In this document: positions 1 to 13,228 of the stretch, piece after piece | How positions within the stretch are numbered: the first letter of the stretch is position 1 | How the letters are laid out: every line of letters starts with the position of its first letter | Assembly (NCBI GenBank): GCA_963205255.1 | Contig: CAUJIK010000037.1 | Coordinates: 35,528-99,527, forward strand | Source: Pseudomonadota bacterium | GTDB lineage: Bacteria; Pseudomonadota; Gammaproteobacteria; Steroidobacterales; Steroidobacteraceae | Direction: 5' to 3' | Length of the DNA: 64,000 bases | Made by a program: the position numbers and the translations under genes | The notes under the pieces: model-generated | The model's input: only the letters and a program-made list of their open reading frames with translations | The model's database searches: none | What the model was told of the DNA's origin: nothing

Positions 1-1047
<1,047 letters not shown>

Positions 1048-1049
1048 CG

Positions 1050-2204
1050 ATGGACAACGGCAGCGCGGCTCTCACCCCACGCGAGCTGGCCTCCATCGAC
1101 GAGGTGGACGCGGCCAGCTGGAACCGGCTGGTCGGCGCCGACTGCCCCTTCCTGCGGCATGAGTTCCTGGCCGCGCTGGAGCACAGCGGCTGCGCCACGC
1201 CGCGCACCGGCTGGACACCGGCCCACCGCGCGCTGTTCGACGGCGACACGCTGGTGGCCGCAGCGCCGGCCTGGCGCAAGGACCACTCCTGGGGCGAGTT
1301 CGTGTTCGATTTCGCCTGGGCGCAGGCCTGGGCGCGCGCCGGCCGCGCCTACTATCCGAAACTGGTGTGCGCGGTGCCCTTCTCTCCCGTGGGCGGAGCG
1401 CGCCTGCTCACCCTGCCCGGCCGTGATGAGCAGACGCTGCGCAGCGCGTTGATCAGCGAGCTGGCCGCGCAGGCAGCCGCGGAAGGGATGTCGTCGGCGC
1501 ATGCACTGTTCATCGAGGATGCCGAGCGCGAATGCTTCGCCGCGCAGCACTGGCTGCTGCGGCGGGACGTGCAGTTCCACTGGTCCAATGCCGGCTACCG
1601 CGATTTCGAGCACTACCTTGCGGGCTTCACCGCGGAGAAGCGCAAGAAGCTGCGCCGCGAGCGACGGCGCTGCCGGGAGGAAGGCATCGAGTTCGTCACG
1701 CTGCACGGGCCGGAAATCGATGAACCGACACTGCAGCACGTGCATGCGCTGCATGCGCATCATTTCCATCGTCACGGACATGAGCCTTATCTGAACCTCG
1801 CCTTCTTCCGTGAAATCCGCGCCACGCTCGGCGAGGCATTGATGGTGAAGCTGGCACGCCACCGCGGCCACATCGTCGGCGCGGCGGTGTTCTTGCGCTC
1901 ACCCACTGTGCTCTATGGGCGCTATTGGGGCGCGAGCGAGGATTTCCACAGCCTGCATTTCGAGACCTGCTACCACCAGGGCATCGAGTACTGCATTGAC
2001 CATGGCCTTGCGCGCTTCGAGCCAGGCACACAGGGCGAGCACAAGGTGGCGCGCGGCTTCGAGCCGCGGCTCACCTGGTCGGCGCACTACATCGTCGATG
2101 CCGACCTGCGGGCCGTGCTGGCCGCGCATCTGCGCCGCGAGGGTCAGGCGGTGGACCATTACGCCGATGAAATCGGACTGCACACACCGTTCCGCCGCGC
2201 ATGA
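1050..2204 (+). CDS. FemAB/GNAT-like protein (COG3146 family)
   Basis: A 384-residue soluble protein resembling the large conserved family often called peptidogalycan biosynthesis or GNAT-like N-acetyltransferase (DUF482). Recognisable family stretches are CPFLRHEFLAALE near the N-terminus, PYYPKL-like and AVPFSPVGGARLL in the middle, KRKKLRRERR around residue 200, and FEPGTQGEHKVARGF near the C-terminus. The substrate has not been established for the family. It sits between trxB and aat, an arrangement consistent with a housekeeping cluster. The family call is firm; the biochemical role is not. Confidence 0.85.
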   Translation: MDNGSAALTPRELASIDEVDAASWNRLVGADCPFLRHEFLAALEHSGCATPRTGWTPAHRALFDGDTLVAAAPAWRKDHSWGEFVFDFAWAQAWARAGRAYYPKLVCAVPFSPVGGARLLTLPGRDEQTLRSALISELAAQAAAEGMSSAHALFIEDAERECFAAQHWLLRRDVQFHWSNAGYRDFEHYLAGFTAEKRKKLRRERRRCREEGIEFVTLHGPEIDEPTLQHVHALHAHHFHRHGHEPYLNLAFFREIRATLGEALMVKLARHRGHIVGAAVFLRSPTVLYGRYWGASEDFHSLHFETCYHQGIEYCIDHGLARFEPGTQGEHKVARGFEPRLTWSAHYIVDADLRAVLAAHLRREGQAVDHYADEIGLHTPFRRA

Positions 2205-2217
2205 AAGGCACGGTCAC

Positions 2218-2877
2218 ATGAAAGGCCTCGCCTGGATCGCTCCCGACGCCGCACCGGACGCCTTTCCACCGGTGGAAGCAGCGCTGGAGGATCCACCCGG
2301 ACTGCTGGCGGCCGGCGGCGACCTGTCCACGCCGCGGTTGATTGCAGCCTATGCGCGCGGCATCTTTCCGTGGTTCATGGAAGGCCAGCCAGTGCTGTGG
2401 TGGTCGCCCGACCCGCGCGAGGTGCTGTTCCCGGCGCAGTTCCACCGCTCGCGCAGCCTGCAGAAGCAGCTGCGCCGCGGCGATTTCAGGATCACCGAGG
2501 ACCAGGCTTTCGAGCGGGTGGTCAGCGGATGCGCAGCGGTACGCGCCGCGGCAAGCGGCACCTGGATCACCGCCGACATGCAGGCCGCCTATGGCCGGCT
2601 GCACCGTGCCGGCCACGCCCACAGTATCGAGGTATGGCGGGGCGAGGCGCTGGTCGGAGGGCTGTATGGAGTACGCAGCGGGCGGGTATTCAGCGGCGAA
2701 TCCATGTACAGCCTGGAGAGCAACGCCTCCAAGGCGGCCCTGTCGTGGCTGGCGGCCCACTGCGCGGACCGCGGCATCGAGCTCATCGACTGCCAGATGC
2801 CCTCGGCCCATCTGCGCAGCCTCGGGAGCCGCCCGCTGCCCCGCAGAGGCTTCCTGGCCTTCCTTGCGCAGGGCTGA
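2218..2877 (+). CDS. aat: Leucyl/phenylalanyl-tRNA-protein transferase
   Basis: A 219-residue N-end-rule enzyme that adds Leu or Phe from aminoacyl-tRNA to proteins starting with Arg or Lys, marking them for ClpS/ClpAP. Diagnostic motifs are [64 protein letters not shown] and [11 protein letters not shown]. The ATG at 2218 starts MKGLAWIAP and is preferred because upstream sequence in this frame is only a shadow of the FemAB-like gene. clpA and clpS, which act on its products, lie 2 to 5 kb downstream. Confidence 0.96.
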   Translation: MKGLAWIAPDAAPDAFPPVEAALEDPPGLLAAGGDLSTPRLIAAYARGIFPWFMEGQPVLWWSPDPREVLFPAQFHRSRSLQKQLRRGDFRITEDQAFERVVSGCAAVRAAASGTWITADMQAAYGRLHRAGHAHSIEVWRGEALVGGLYGVRSGRVFSGESMYSLESNASKAALSWLAAHCADRGIELIDCQMPSAHLRSLGSRPLPRRGFLAFLAQG

Positions 2878-2942
2878 ATTGCATTGCAGCGCGGGTTTAT
2901 GCAGAATCCGCCCCCTTTATTGCGCAGGAAACCCGACCGCAC

Positions 2943-3161
2943 ATGGCCAAAGACGACGCGATCCAGATGGAAGGCGAGGTCATCGAGACCCTGCCCAACA
3001 CGACTTTTCGCGTGCAACTGAAGAACGGCCACGTCCTCACCGCCCACATCTCGGGCAAGATGCGCAAGAACTACATCCGCATCCTCACCGGCGACGCGGT
3101 GACGGTCGAGATGACTCCCTACGACCTGACCAAGGGCCGCATCGTCTACCGCGGGCGATAG
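2943..3161 (+). CDS. infA: Translation initiation factor IF-1
   Basis: A 72-residue S1-fold protein that binds the 30S A site during initiation. The whole protein matches the family: [13 protein letters not shown] start, [29 protein letters not shown] and the C-terminal [11 protein letters not shown]. Length is exactly typical. A possible promoter (TTGCAT at 2879, CAGAAT at 2902, 17-base spacing) lies in the 65-base gap after aat, so it may have its own transcript. About 100 bases of non-coding sequence with no clear terminator follow. Confidence 0.97.
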   Translation: MAKDDAIQMEGEVIETLPNTTFRVQLKNGHVLTAHISGKMRKNYIRILTGDAVTVEMTPYDLTKGRIVYRGR

Positions 3162-3260
3162 AGGCATCTTCCAGGCCCCGCGAAACTTGAGGCCGCGTCG
3201 CGGCGGTCGCATCGTCCTGCCGCGGCGTGCGGTCAGCGCCAGTCCCGGCGAACGCCTGTC

Positions 3261-3942
3261 CTAATCCGCCCGTCCTTCGGTCAGCGCAATGCTCAGCTCC
3301 CAGAGCCGCTGCCGGGCGCTGGCGTCGTAGGCTTGCGCATTCGCCCGCGCTTCGCTCATCTGGTTGAAGTACAGCCCGGTGCGCCCGGCGAGTGCCGGCC
3401 CCACTGCCAGCTGCATGACCGAATCCGCGCCGTCCTGCACCGAGGATCTCGCCTGCATGCCGATGTTGGTGACCATCGGCGTGTTCATCATGGTCGCAGG
3501 ATGCAGCGCGTTGACGGTCACGCTGGCAGCGTCGAGCTGCTCGGCAAGCGTGAAGGTGAACAGGATCTGGGCCAGCTTGGGTTGTGAGTAGGCCGCACCA
3601 CTCTGGTAGTCGCGCTCGAGCATCACGTCATCGAAGTCGATCGGTCTCTGCCCGATGGAGGCGACGTTGACGATCCGCGCCAGCGGCACCGAGAATGCCG
3701 GCGTTGTTGACCAGCAGGTGCAGTCGTGCATGGTCGGCGCGAATGCGCGCGGCCAGCTGGCGTACTTCTTCGAGCGAGCCAAGATCACCCGCCTCGAAGA
3801 TTGCGCGCCCGGGCCCGCTGGTGGAGCCAGTAACCAGCGCGGTCTTGCCGCTCATGTCCATCGCTGGTTGAGCCCCGACCGCGGACGCGAAGGCGGGAAA
3901 CGCCAAGGACAGCAGGCAGACCAAGCCTTTCAGACGCAGCAT
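3261..3942 (-). pseudogene. Broken short-chain dehydrogenase/reductase
   Basis: Remnant of an SDR-family NAD(P) oxidoreductase with an N-terminal export-like segment (MLRLKGLVCLLSLAFPAFA). The cofactor motif TALVTGSTSGPGRA is followed almost at once by DLGSLEEV, so roughly 30-35 residues of the Rossmann fold are missing. NNAGIL then runs into a frame change near 3697; the other frame continues with RIVNVASIGQRP, so about 45 residues are also missing there. The catalytic Tyr-x-x-x-Lys (YSQPK) survives in the second frame. A good Shine-Dalgarno (GGGAGAA) precedes the ATG at 3942. Two deletions plus a frameshift make a working enzyme very unlikely. The deletion sizes are estimated from family knowledge. 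Confidence 0.78.
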
Positions 3943-4065
3943 CGCATTCTCCCGCGAGTGGCGGGAGAAGTTTGCCACACCCGCTTTGTTCGCCAGACAC
4001 GCAGGGCTGATCAAAGCTGCCCTTGAGACGCATTCGCAGCGCGCTGCATCCTGCCGGGAATCATA

Positions 4066-4095
4066 TTGACGTTCGCGCCGGCTTCGCTCTTAAAT
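4066..4095 (+). promoter_or_regulatory. Candidate sigma-70 promoter
   Basis: TTGACG at 4066-4071 is followed by 17-18 bases and then CTTAAAT at 4089-4095. It lies about 55 bases upstream of the haem-motif lipoprotein gene starting at 4149. Sequence resemblance only. Confidence 0.4.
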
Positions 4096-4148
4096 CCTGA
4101 TGTCCAAGCGCACGCGCTTGCTTATTGACTCCAAAAGGGGGAGCAATC

Positions 4149-4694
4149 ATGTTTCAGCGGAATTATAAAATTGTCCTTGCATCATGCGTCGGCCTTGCGC
4201 TTGCCGCCTGCGGTGGACCGCCATCCAGCCCGACCTCCGATGCAGCATCCACCGACGCGGCGGCCCTGACCTTGCCGGTCAGCCTCAACGAAATGATGGT
4301 CGGCCCGGTCGACGAGGCCACCTACGCATTGTTCGATGTGGGCAATGCGGTGCGGAACAACACGCAACTGCCCTCCACCGATGCGGAGTGGAGGGAAGTG
4401 AGGGACAACGCCTTGCAGATGATAGCAATGGGCAAGATCCTGCAGATTCCCGGCACCGGTCCGGTAGATGCGCAGTGGACGGCCGCACCCAGCTGGAAAG
4501 CATGGTCCGAGAGACTGAGCGCGGTCGGCCTCGAAATGCTTCAGCTTGCACGGGAGCGCAATACCGTCGCATTCATCGACGCAGGCGATCAGTTGTTGGC
4601 GGCCTGCGAGGGTTGTCACCGCGAGTTCAAGCCTGAAATCCCCACGATGAACACCTACCGCAGGTCGTCCTTCCCGACACCGGGCGAGCAGTAG
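4149..4694 (+). CDS. Lipoprotein with C-terminal CxxCH (class II cytochrome c-like)
   Basis: A 181-residue protein with a lipoprotein signal: a charged start, a hydrophobic run ending LALAAC, and lipidated Cys at residue 21. The rest is helical in character. Near the C-terminus, Cys153-Glu-Gly-Cys156-His157 is a c-type haem attachment site, placed as in class II cytochromes (c-prime type), where CxxCH lies in the last helix. It probably carries one haem in the periplasm, anchored to a membrane. The start follows a strong GGGGG ribosome site (AAAAGGGGGAGCAATC). A small redox or ligand-binding role is inferred. The neighbours do not identify a partner. Confidence 0.72.
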   Translation: MFQRNYKIVLASCVGLALAACGGPPSSPTSDAASTDAAALTLPVSLNEMMVGPVDEATYALFDVGNAVRNNTQLPSTDAEWREVRDNALQMIAMGKILQIPGTGPVDAQWTAAPSWKAWSERLSAVGLEMLQLARERNTVAFIDAGDQLLAACEGCHREFKPEIPTMNTYRRSSFPTPGEQ

Positions 4695-4736
4695 CACAAA
4701 GCGCAGCGGTCCGCCTGGCGGCGGGCCGCTGCACGG

Positions 4737-7016
<2,280 letters not shown>

Positions 7017-7031
7017 CGGCAGTCTCCGCGT

Positions 7032-7469
7032 TCAGGCCTCTTCCATCGTACACATCAGGGGGTGCTGGTGCTCCCGCGAGTAGGTCATCACCTGGGCGAC
7101 CTTGGTTTCCGCGATCTCGTAGGTGAAGCGCCCGCAGATGCCACGACCTTTGGTATGCACCTCGAGCATCACCCGGGTCGCGGCCGGGCGGTCCATCCGG
7201 AAGTACCTCTCCAGCACGTCGACAACGAACTCCATGGGGGTGTAGTCGTCATTCAACAAGACCACGTTGTACAGCGGCGGCTGCCGGACCTCCGGACGCG
7301 CCTCCTCGACCAGCAGCCCGGAACCTCCCTCGCCGCCGTGGGGATCCTCCGGACCGGCCCTCGCCCCCCCCCGGAAGGGTCGCCGTACGGCGACAGATGG
7401 AGAGGCAGAAATGTGATTGCTTTGTGAAGTCAAAACAACTGCTTGAGCGATGTTTGAACGAGCCTTCAT
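7032..7469 (-). CDS. clpS: ClpS adaptor
   Basis: Adaptor that binds N-degron substrates and delivers them to ClpA. The conserved core is intact: [19 protein letters not shown], the [13 protein letters not shown] helix region and the ending [12 protein letters not shown]. Homologues are about 105-120 residues, whereas this frame gives 145 with an unusual basic N-terminus ([14 protein letters not shown]). The ATG at 7469 has no clear ribosome site and lies only 6 bases from the divergent gspC start, leaving no room for promoters. The true start may be further in, for example a TTG about 12 codons downstream. A run of nine C (7364-7372) in the N-terminal part could also hide a frame error. The core call is firm; the start is not. 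Confidence 0.9.
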   Translation of the reverse strand: MKARSNIAQAVVLTSQSNHISASPSVAVRRPFRGGARAGPEDPHGGEGGSGLLVEEARPEVRQPPLYNVVLLNDDYTPMEFVVDVLERYFRMDRPAATRVMLEVHTKGRGICGRFTYEIAETKVAQVMTYSREHQHPLMCTMEEA

Positions 7470-7475
7470 AATACT

Positions 7476-8408
7476 TTGATCGTGGCATCCATAGCTCAGA
7501 CATTGCGCTTGGACAGCAATTCCCTCGGCAACCTCGCCGCCCATGCGCCGCGGTGGGTCGCGGGCCTGCTGGTCGTTCTCGTGGGCGTGCAGCTGGCATG
7601 GCTTGCGACCTCGCGCGCGCCCGTGGTGCCGCCCGCGCCGGCCGGAGCGCCGGCAACCGTGCGCAACGAGATCGATGTGCCCTCCATCCTGCGCGCCAAC
7701 CTGTTCGGCAAGGCGGCCGCGGCCACCGTGGACGGAGCCAATGCGCCCATCACCAACCTCGCGCTGGTGCTGACCGGCGTGGTGGCCTCGGCCGCTCCCG
7801 ACGGCGGCTTTGCCGTGCTGGGGCCCTCGGCCACCGCCACACGGCTGTATGCCGTCGGCAACGCGCTGCCGGGCGGCGCGCGCCTGCATTCGGTGTACCC
7901 CGACCGGGTGCTGCTGGACCGCGGCGGCACGGTGGAGGCGCTGATGCTGCCCAAGCGCGATACCGGCGGCGCCGCGATGCGCCCGCCGCCCCCACCGTCG
8001 CCCAGCACCGCCTCGCTGGAGCGCGTGCAGCAACTGGTGCGCGACAATCCCGGCGTCATCGGCGAGATCATGCGCCCGCAGGCCGTGCTGGCCGATGGCC
8101 GGCAGCGCGGCTACCGGGTCTATCCCGGCCCCAACCAGCAGGCTTTCAACCGCCTGGGGCTGCGCCCAGGGGACCTCGTGACGGCCATCAACGGCACCAC
8201 CCTTGACGATCCGAACCGCGGGGGCGAGATTTTCGGCACCCTGGCCTCCGTGGCCGAGGCTCGCGTCACGGTAGTTCGCAACGGCACCACGCAGGATCTG
8301 GTGCTGAACCTGGCGGAAGTCGCCAACGAAGTCGAGAAGATCAGCCAGACTCCAGCCACCGCGCCGGACGCGGCCGACCAGGGCGCCCAGCCGCCTGCAG
8401 CGAGGTAG
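7476..8408 (+). CDS. gspC: Type II secretion system protein GspC
   Basis: A 310-residue inner-membrane T2SS component that links the inner-membrane platform to the secretin. A single transmembrane segment ([18 protein letters not shown]) lies near residue 25, a GspC homology region follows (LFGKAA, then [12 protein letters not shown] and AVLG), and a C-terminal PDZ-like domain runs from about residue 200 ([29 protein letters not shown]). The start is TTG at 7476; a GTG two codons later is an alternative. gspD follows after 2 bases. The head-to-head arrangement with clpS is very tight. Confidence 0.9.
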   Translation: MIVASIAQTLRLDSNSLGNLAAHAPRWVAGLLVVLVGVQLAWLATSRAPVVPPAPAGAPATVRNEIDVPSILRANLFGKAAAATVDGANAPITNLALVLTGVVASAAPDGGFAVLGPSATATRLYAVGNALPGGARLHSVYPDRVLLDRGGTVEALMLPKRDTGGAAMRPPPPPSPSTASLERVQQLVRDNPGVIGEIMRPQAVLADGRQRGYRVYPGPNQQAFNRLGLRPGDLVTAINGTTLDDPNRGGEIFGTLASVAEARVTVVRNGTTQDLVLNLAEVANEVEKISQTPATAPDAADQGAQPPAAR

Positions 8409-8410
8409 GA

Positions 8411-10453
8411 ATGAACGACAGGCGTGCAATGCGATCAATCTGGCTCGCCGTGGTGCTGGGCCTCTCCACGCTGCTGCAGGCGCAGGCGCAGACCGCAAGC
8501 TCCCAGCGCATCACCACCAATTTCCGCGACACGGACATCGGCACCATTGCCGAGGCCGTGCACGCCGCCACCGGCAAGACCATCATCCTCGACCCGCGCG
8601 TGCGCGGGCAGGTGACGCTGATCAGCTCCACGCCGATGACGCCGGCGGAGTTCTACCAGGCCTTCCTGTCCATCCTGCAGGTCTACAGTTTCGCCGCCGT
8701 CGAGACCGGCAACATCGTCAAGATCGTGCCGGAAGCCAATGTGCGCACCGTGCCGGGCAACGACCTGCCGGCACGGCTCAATTCCGGTTCGGACGAGATG
8801 GTCACCCAGGTGATCACGGCCAAGAACATCAACGCCGCGCAGCTGGCGCAGGTGCTGCGGCCACTGATCGCACAGTACGGCAACCTCGCGCCGGTGCCGG
8901 GCACCAACACCCTCATCATCACCGACCGCGCCAGCAACGTGGCGCGCATCATGCGCATCATCAACCGCGTCGACCAGGCCGGCGATGCGAACATCGAGGT
9001 GATCCCGCTGCAGAACTCCACGGCGGCGGATGTGGTGCGCACGCTGAGCGCGCTGACCGCCGGCCAGGGCGCTCAGGATGCGGCGGGCCTTGCGCCGCGC
9101 GTGGTCGCGGACGAGCGTTCCAACAGCGTGCTGATCAGCGGCGACAGCTCGCAGCGTCTGCGCATCAGCACGCTGATCGCGCACCTGGACACGCCGATGG
9201 AAAACGGCGGCGACACCGAGGTGCGCTACCTGCGCTATGCCTCGGCCGAGAAGATCGCGCCCAAACTCAAGGAACAGATGACCGGGGTCGCCGCGGCTTC
9301 GGGCGCCACGGGTGGCGCCGCCGCCGCGGCGGCCGATCGCAGCACCACCATCTGGGCCGATCCGGGCACCAATGCGCTGGTCATCACCGCTCCGCCCAAG
9401 ACCATGCGTTCGCTGCTCACCATCGTCGACAAGCTGGACATCCCGCGCCTGCAGGTGCTGGTCGAGGCCATCATCGTCGATGTGAGCACCATCAAATCCG
9501 CGGACCTGGGCGTGAACTGGGCCGTGTTCTCGAACGAGGACGGCACCAATGTTCCGGCCGGCGGCTTCATCTCGCCGGTGGGCGGCGCCAATGGCAACAG
9601 CGTGTCCATCGTCGATCTGGCGCAGGCGATCACCAATCCGGCCTCGGCCGCGACCGTGCCGCTGGGCGCCACCTTCGGCATCGGCCGGCTGCGCGACAAT
9701 GGCATCAACTTCGCCGCCATGATCCGCGCGCTGCGTTCGGATGCGAACACCAACGTGATCGCGACCCCGACCACCACCACCACCGACAACCAGGAAGCCG
9801 AGATCAAGGTGGTGCAGGAAGTGCCGTTCATCACCGGGCAGTACACCAGCACCGGCGGCGGCAATACCTCGGTGAACCCCTTCACCACCGTCACGCGCGA
9901 GGAAGTGGGCACCATCATGAAGATCACGCCGCAGATCAACGGCGGCGACAAGATGATGATGAAGATCGAGCTGGAGAGCTCGGAGCTGGCCGGCACCACC
10001 GGCGACGCCAGCAGCCTCATCACCAACAAGCGCGCGCTGAAGACCGAGGTGCTGATCGAGGACGGCGGCACCATCGTGATCGGCGGCCTGATCCGCGACG
10101 CGCGGATCAACGGCGAAAGCCGCGTGCCGGTGCTGAGCCGCATTCCCCTGATCGGCGAGGCCTTCCGCAGCCGCTCCGGCAAGCGCGACAAGTCGAACCT
10201 GATGGTGTTCATCAAGCCGACCATCCTGGTGGACAGCGCCCAGGCCTCGTTCGAGACCAACAGGAAGTACAACGCCATCCGCAACGACCAGCTGGGCCAG
10301 CGGCCGCGCGGCGAGCTGATTCCCATACTGCCGCGCGATACACCGCTGCTCCCCGAGCTGCCGAACCCGGCCCTGCTGCCGCCTGCCGCACCCGCACCGG
10401 AGGCTGGCGTCGCGACGCAGCCGGTGCCCAACGAGGATGCCGCCCGGCCGTGA
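8411..10453 (+). CDS. gspD: Type II secretion system secretin GspD
   Basis: A 680-residue outer-membrane secretin that forms the exit channel. It has a signal peptide (about residues 1-27, ending LLQAQAQ), an N0 domain ([17 protein letters not shown]), N1-N3 repeats ([61 protein letters not shown]), and a secretin domain from about residue 345 containing [18 protein letters not shown] and [14 protein letters not shown] glycine/alanine-rich loop (near residue 295-315) interrupts N3, as in other GspD proteins. The stop overlaps the gspE GTG by 4 bases (GTGA), indicating translational coupling. Confidence 0.96.
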   Translation: MNDRRAMRSIWLAVVLGLSTLLQAQAQTASSQRITTNFRDTDIGTIAEAVHAATGKTIILDPRVRGQVTLISSTPMTPAEFYQAFLSILQVYSFAAVETGNIVKIVPEANVRTVPGNDLPARLNSGSDEMVTQVITAKNINAAQLAQVLRPLIAQYGNLAPVPGTNTLIITDRASNVARIMRIINRVDQAGDANIEVIPLQNSTAADVVRTLSALTAGQGAQDAAGLAPRVVADERSNSVLISGDSSQRLRISTLIAHLDTPMENGGDTEVRYLRYASAEKIAPKLKEQMTGVAAASGATGGAAAAAADRSTTIWADPGTNALVITAPPKTMRSLLTIVDKLDIPRLQVLVEAIIVDVSTIKSADLGVNWAVFSNEDGTNVPAGGFISPVGGANGNSVSIVDLAQAITNPASAATVPLGATFGIGRLRDNGINFAAMIRALRSDANTNVIATPTTTTTDNQEAEIKVVQEVPFITGQYTSTGGGNTSVNPFTTVTREEVGTIMKITPQINGGDKMMMKIELESSELAGTTGDASSLITNKRALKTEVLIEDGGTIVIGGLIRDARINGESRVPVLSRIPLIGEAFRSRSGKRDKSNLMVFIKPTILVDSAQASFETNRKYNAIRNDQLGQRPRGELIPILPRDTPLLPELPNPALLPPAAPAPEAGVATQPVPNEDAARP

Positions 10454-11934
10454 ACGCCCGCCCCGACTCCCTGAGCGCTGTCCGCCGGCTGCCCTTCGCT
10501 TTCGCCAAGCGTCACGGCATCCTGATCTGCGACGACGCCGACGAGCCGCGCTGCGCGGTGCGCGCGGGAGTCACGCCCGCGGCGATTGCCGAAGCCCAGC
10601 GACTGCTGCGCCGGCCATTGCGGCTGGAGCGGGTCAGCGCCGAGGAATTCGACCGCCTGCTGCGCCAGACCTATGAATCCGGCGCCGAAGCCCTGTCGAT
10701 GGTGGGCGGCCTCGAGGAAACCGAAGATCTGGCGCACCTGGCGCAGGAACTGCCCGAGCAGGCCGACCTGCTGGAAAGCGACGACGACGCGCCCATCATC
10801 CGGCTGATCAACGCGGTGCTCGGGCAGGCGGTGCGCGAGAACGCCTCGGACATCCACATCGAACCGTTCGAGAACCGCCTGGTGGTGCGCTTCCGCATCG
10901 ATGGCGTGCTGCGCGAGGTCTTGCAGACCAAGCGCGCGGTGGCGCCGCTAGTGGTGTCGCGCGTGAAGGTGATGTCGCGCCTGGACATCGCCGAGAAGCG
11001 CCTGCCGCAGGACGGCCGCATCAGCCTGCGCGTGGCCGGCCGCGCGGTGGACGTGCGCGTCTCGACCATTCCTTCCGGCCACGGCGAGCGCGTGGTGCTG
11101 CGTATCCTCGACAAGCAGGCCGGGCGGCTGGAACTCGAAGCGCTGGGCATGGATGCGCGCACGCGCGGCATGGTCGATGAGCTGATCCACAAACCGCACG
11201 GCATCCTGCTGGTCACCGGCCCCACCGGTTCGGGCAAGACCACGACGCTCTACGCGGCGCTGGAACGGCTCAACGACAACAGCCGCAACATCATGACGGT
11301 CGAGGACCCGATCGAGTACTACATCGACGGCATCGGCCAGACGCAGGTCACGCCCAAGGTCGATATGACCTTCGCGCGAGGTCTGCGCGCCATCCTGCGC
11401 CAGGACCCGGACGTGGTGATGGTGGGCGAGATCCGCGACCTGGAAACAGCGCAGATCGCCGTGCAGGCCTCGCTCACCGGCCACCTGGTGCTCTCCACTC
11501 TGCACACCAACACCGCCGTGGGCGCGATCACGCGCCTCAGGGACATGGGCATCGAGCCGTTCCTGCTGTCCTCCAGCCTCATCGGCGTGGTGGCGCAGCG
11601 CCTGGTGCGGGTGCTGAACCCGCAGACGCGCGAAGCGGCGCCGGCCAGCGACTATGAGCGTCGCCTGCTCAACGTGCCGACGGACGCGCCCTCGCCCACC
11701 GTCTATCGCCCCGGCGCCGACAGCGCCAGCGGCTACCGCGGCCGCACCGGCATCTACGAGCTGGTGCTGATCGACGACCGCATGCGCTCCATGATCCACG
11801 ACGGCGCGGCAGAGCATGAGCTGGAACGCCATGCCCGCACGCTCACTCCCTCGATACGTGACGATGGCCGCGCCAAGATCCTTGCCGGCGAGACCACCAT
11901 CGAGGAAGTGCTGCGCGTGACCCGCGAGGACTGA
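10450..11934 (+). CDS. gspE: Type II secretion ATPase GspE
   Basis: A 494-residue cytoplasmic ATPase that powers pseudopilus assembly. It has an N1/N2-type N-terminal region, Walker [13 protein letters not shown] near residue 256, Asp box VEDPIEYY, Walker B region [13 protein letters not shown], and His box [14 protein letters not shown]. The C-terminal domain normally carries a zinc-binding tetracysteine insert before [11 protein letters not shown]. Here the corresponding stretch, about residues 388-435, has no cysteine at all. The start is GTG, overlapping the gspD stop. Catalytic motifs are intact, so an active ATPase is expected. Confidence 0.95.
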   Translation: MNARPDSLSAVRRLPFAFAKRHGILICDDADEPRCAVRAGVTPAAIAEAQRLLRRPLRLERVSAEEFDRLLRQTYESGAEALSMVGGLEETEDLAHLAQELPEQADLLESDDDAPIIRLINAVLGQAVRENASDIHIEPFENRLVVRFRIDGVLREVLQTKRAVAPLVVSRVKVMSRLDIAEKRLPQDGRISLRVAGRAVDVRVSTIPSGHGERVVLRILDKQAGRLELEALGMDARTRGMVDELIHKPHGILLVTGPTGSGKTTTLYAALERLNDNSRNIMTVEDPIEYYIDGIGQTQVTPKVDMTFARGLRAILRQDPDVVMVGEIRDLETAQIAVQASLTGHLVLSTLHTNTAVGAITRLRDMGIEPFLLSSSLIGVVAQRLVRVLNPQTREAAPASDYERRLLNVPTDAPSPTVYRPGADSASGYRGRTGIYELVLIDDRMRSMIHDGAAEHELERHARTLTPSIRDDGRAKILAGETTIEEVLRVTRED

Positions 11935-11950
11935 CGGCCCCGCCTCCCCG

Positions 11951-13165
11951 ATGGGCGCCTTCGAATACACCGCACTGGAGCCTTCCGGCCGCGAACGCCG
12001 CGGCGTGCTGGAAGGCGATACGCCGCGGCATGTGCGGGCGCTGCTGCGCGAGCAGCAGCTGCTGCCGGTCACCGTCGAGGAAGTGGCGAGCCAGGAGGCC
12101 CGGCGCAAGCGCCAGCCCCTGCTGGGCGGCGGCGTCTCGGCCGCGGACCTGGCACTGATGACGCGGCAGCTGGCGACGCTGGCGCGCGCCGGCCTGCCGC
12201 TGGAAGAGGCCTTGCTTGCCGTGTCGCAGCAGACCGAGCGGCCGCGCGTGCAGACCGTGCTGCTGGGCGTGCGCGCCAAGGTGATGGAGGGCCATACGCT
12301 CGCCAGCGGCCTCGCCGACTATCCTCGCGTGTTCCCCGAGATCTACCGCGCCACCGTGGCCGCCGGCGAGCAGGCCGGGCATCTCGACCAGGTGCTCGAA
12401 CGGCTCGCGGACTACACCGAGAACCGCGAACAGACGCGCCAGAAAGTGATGGGCGCCCTGCTCTACCCCATCGTGCTGACGGCAATGTGCTTCGGCGTCA
12501 TCTCCATCCTGCTGGTCTATGTGGTGCCCAAGGTAGTGGATGTGTTCGACAGCCACAACGCCGAGCTGCCCATCCTGACGCAGATCCTGATCGGCGTGAG
12601 CGGCTTCCTGCGCCAATGGGGCATCTGGCTGCTGGTGGCCGCGGGCGTGGCCGTGTGGCTGTTTCTGCGGCGGCTGAAGAACCCGGCCTTCCGCATGCGC
12701 TTCGGCCATGTGCAGCTGCGGCTGCCGCTGGTCGGCAAGATGGTGCGCGGCTTCAACAGCGCGCGCTTCACCCGCACCCTTTCCATCCTTACCGGCAGCT
12801 CGGTGCCGGTGCTCGAAGCGCTGCGCATCGCCGGCGAGGTGGTGACCAACCTGCCCATGCGCGATGCCGTCGGGGTGGCCACCCAGCGGGTGCGCGAAGG
12901 CGCGCCCATCGGCCGCTCGCTGGGCGCCAGCCGCCTGTTCCCCCCCATGACCATCCACCTGATCGGCAGCGGCGAATCCAGCGGCGAGCTGGAACAGATG
13001 CTGGAACGGGCCGCCCAGAACCAGGAACGGGAACTGGACGGCCTGCTGTCGGCGCTGGTCGGGCTGCTGGGACCGCTGATGATCGTCGGCATGGGCCTGT
13101 TCGTGCTGATGATCGTTTTTGCGATGCTGTTACCAATCTTCCAGATGAACTCGCTGATCCACTGA
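11951..13165 (+). CDS. gspF: Type II secretion inner-membrane platform protein GspF
   Basis: A 404-residue polytopic protein of the T2SS assembly platform. Two related cytoplasmic T2SF domains are visible, starting near residue 60 (LALMTRQLATLARAGLPLEEAL) and near residue 270 (FNSARFTRTLSILTGSSVPVLEALR). Membrane segments lie near 165-190 (VLTAMCFGVISILLVYVVPK), 215-240 and at the C-terminus (LMIVGMGLFVLMIVFAMLLPIF). It ends the gspCDEF set; gspG-N are not downstream. Confidence 0.96.
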   Translation: MGAFEYTALEPSGRERRGVLEGDTPRHVRALLREQQLLPVTVEEVASQEARRKRQPLLGGGVSAADLALMTRQLATLARAGLPLEEALLAVSQQTERPRVQTVLLGVRAKVMEGHTLASGLADYPRVFPEIYRATVAAGEQAGHLDQVLERLADYTENREQTRQKVMGALLYPIVLTAMCFGVISILLVYVVPKVVDVFDSHNAELPILTQILIGVSGFLRQWGIWLLVAAGVAVWLFLRRLKNPAFRMRFGHVQLRLPLVGKMVRGFNSARFTRTLSILTGSSVPVLEALRIAGEVVTNLPMRDAVGVATQRVREGAPIGRSLGASRLFPPMTIHLIGSGESSGELEQMLERAAQNQERELDGLLSALVGLLGPLMIVGMGLFVLMIVFAMLLPIFQMNSLIH

Positions 13166-13228
13166 GTTATATATCGCGCCTTGGTGGGGTGTTTCTTGTT
13201 CGGGACCAACGGTCGTGAGTAGAGGAAC

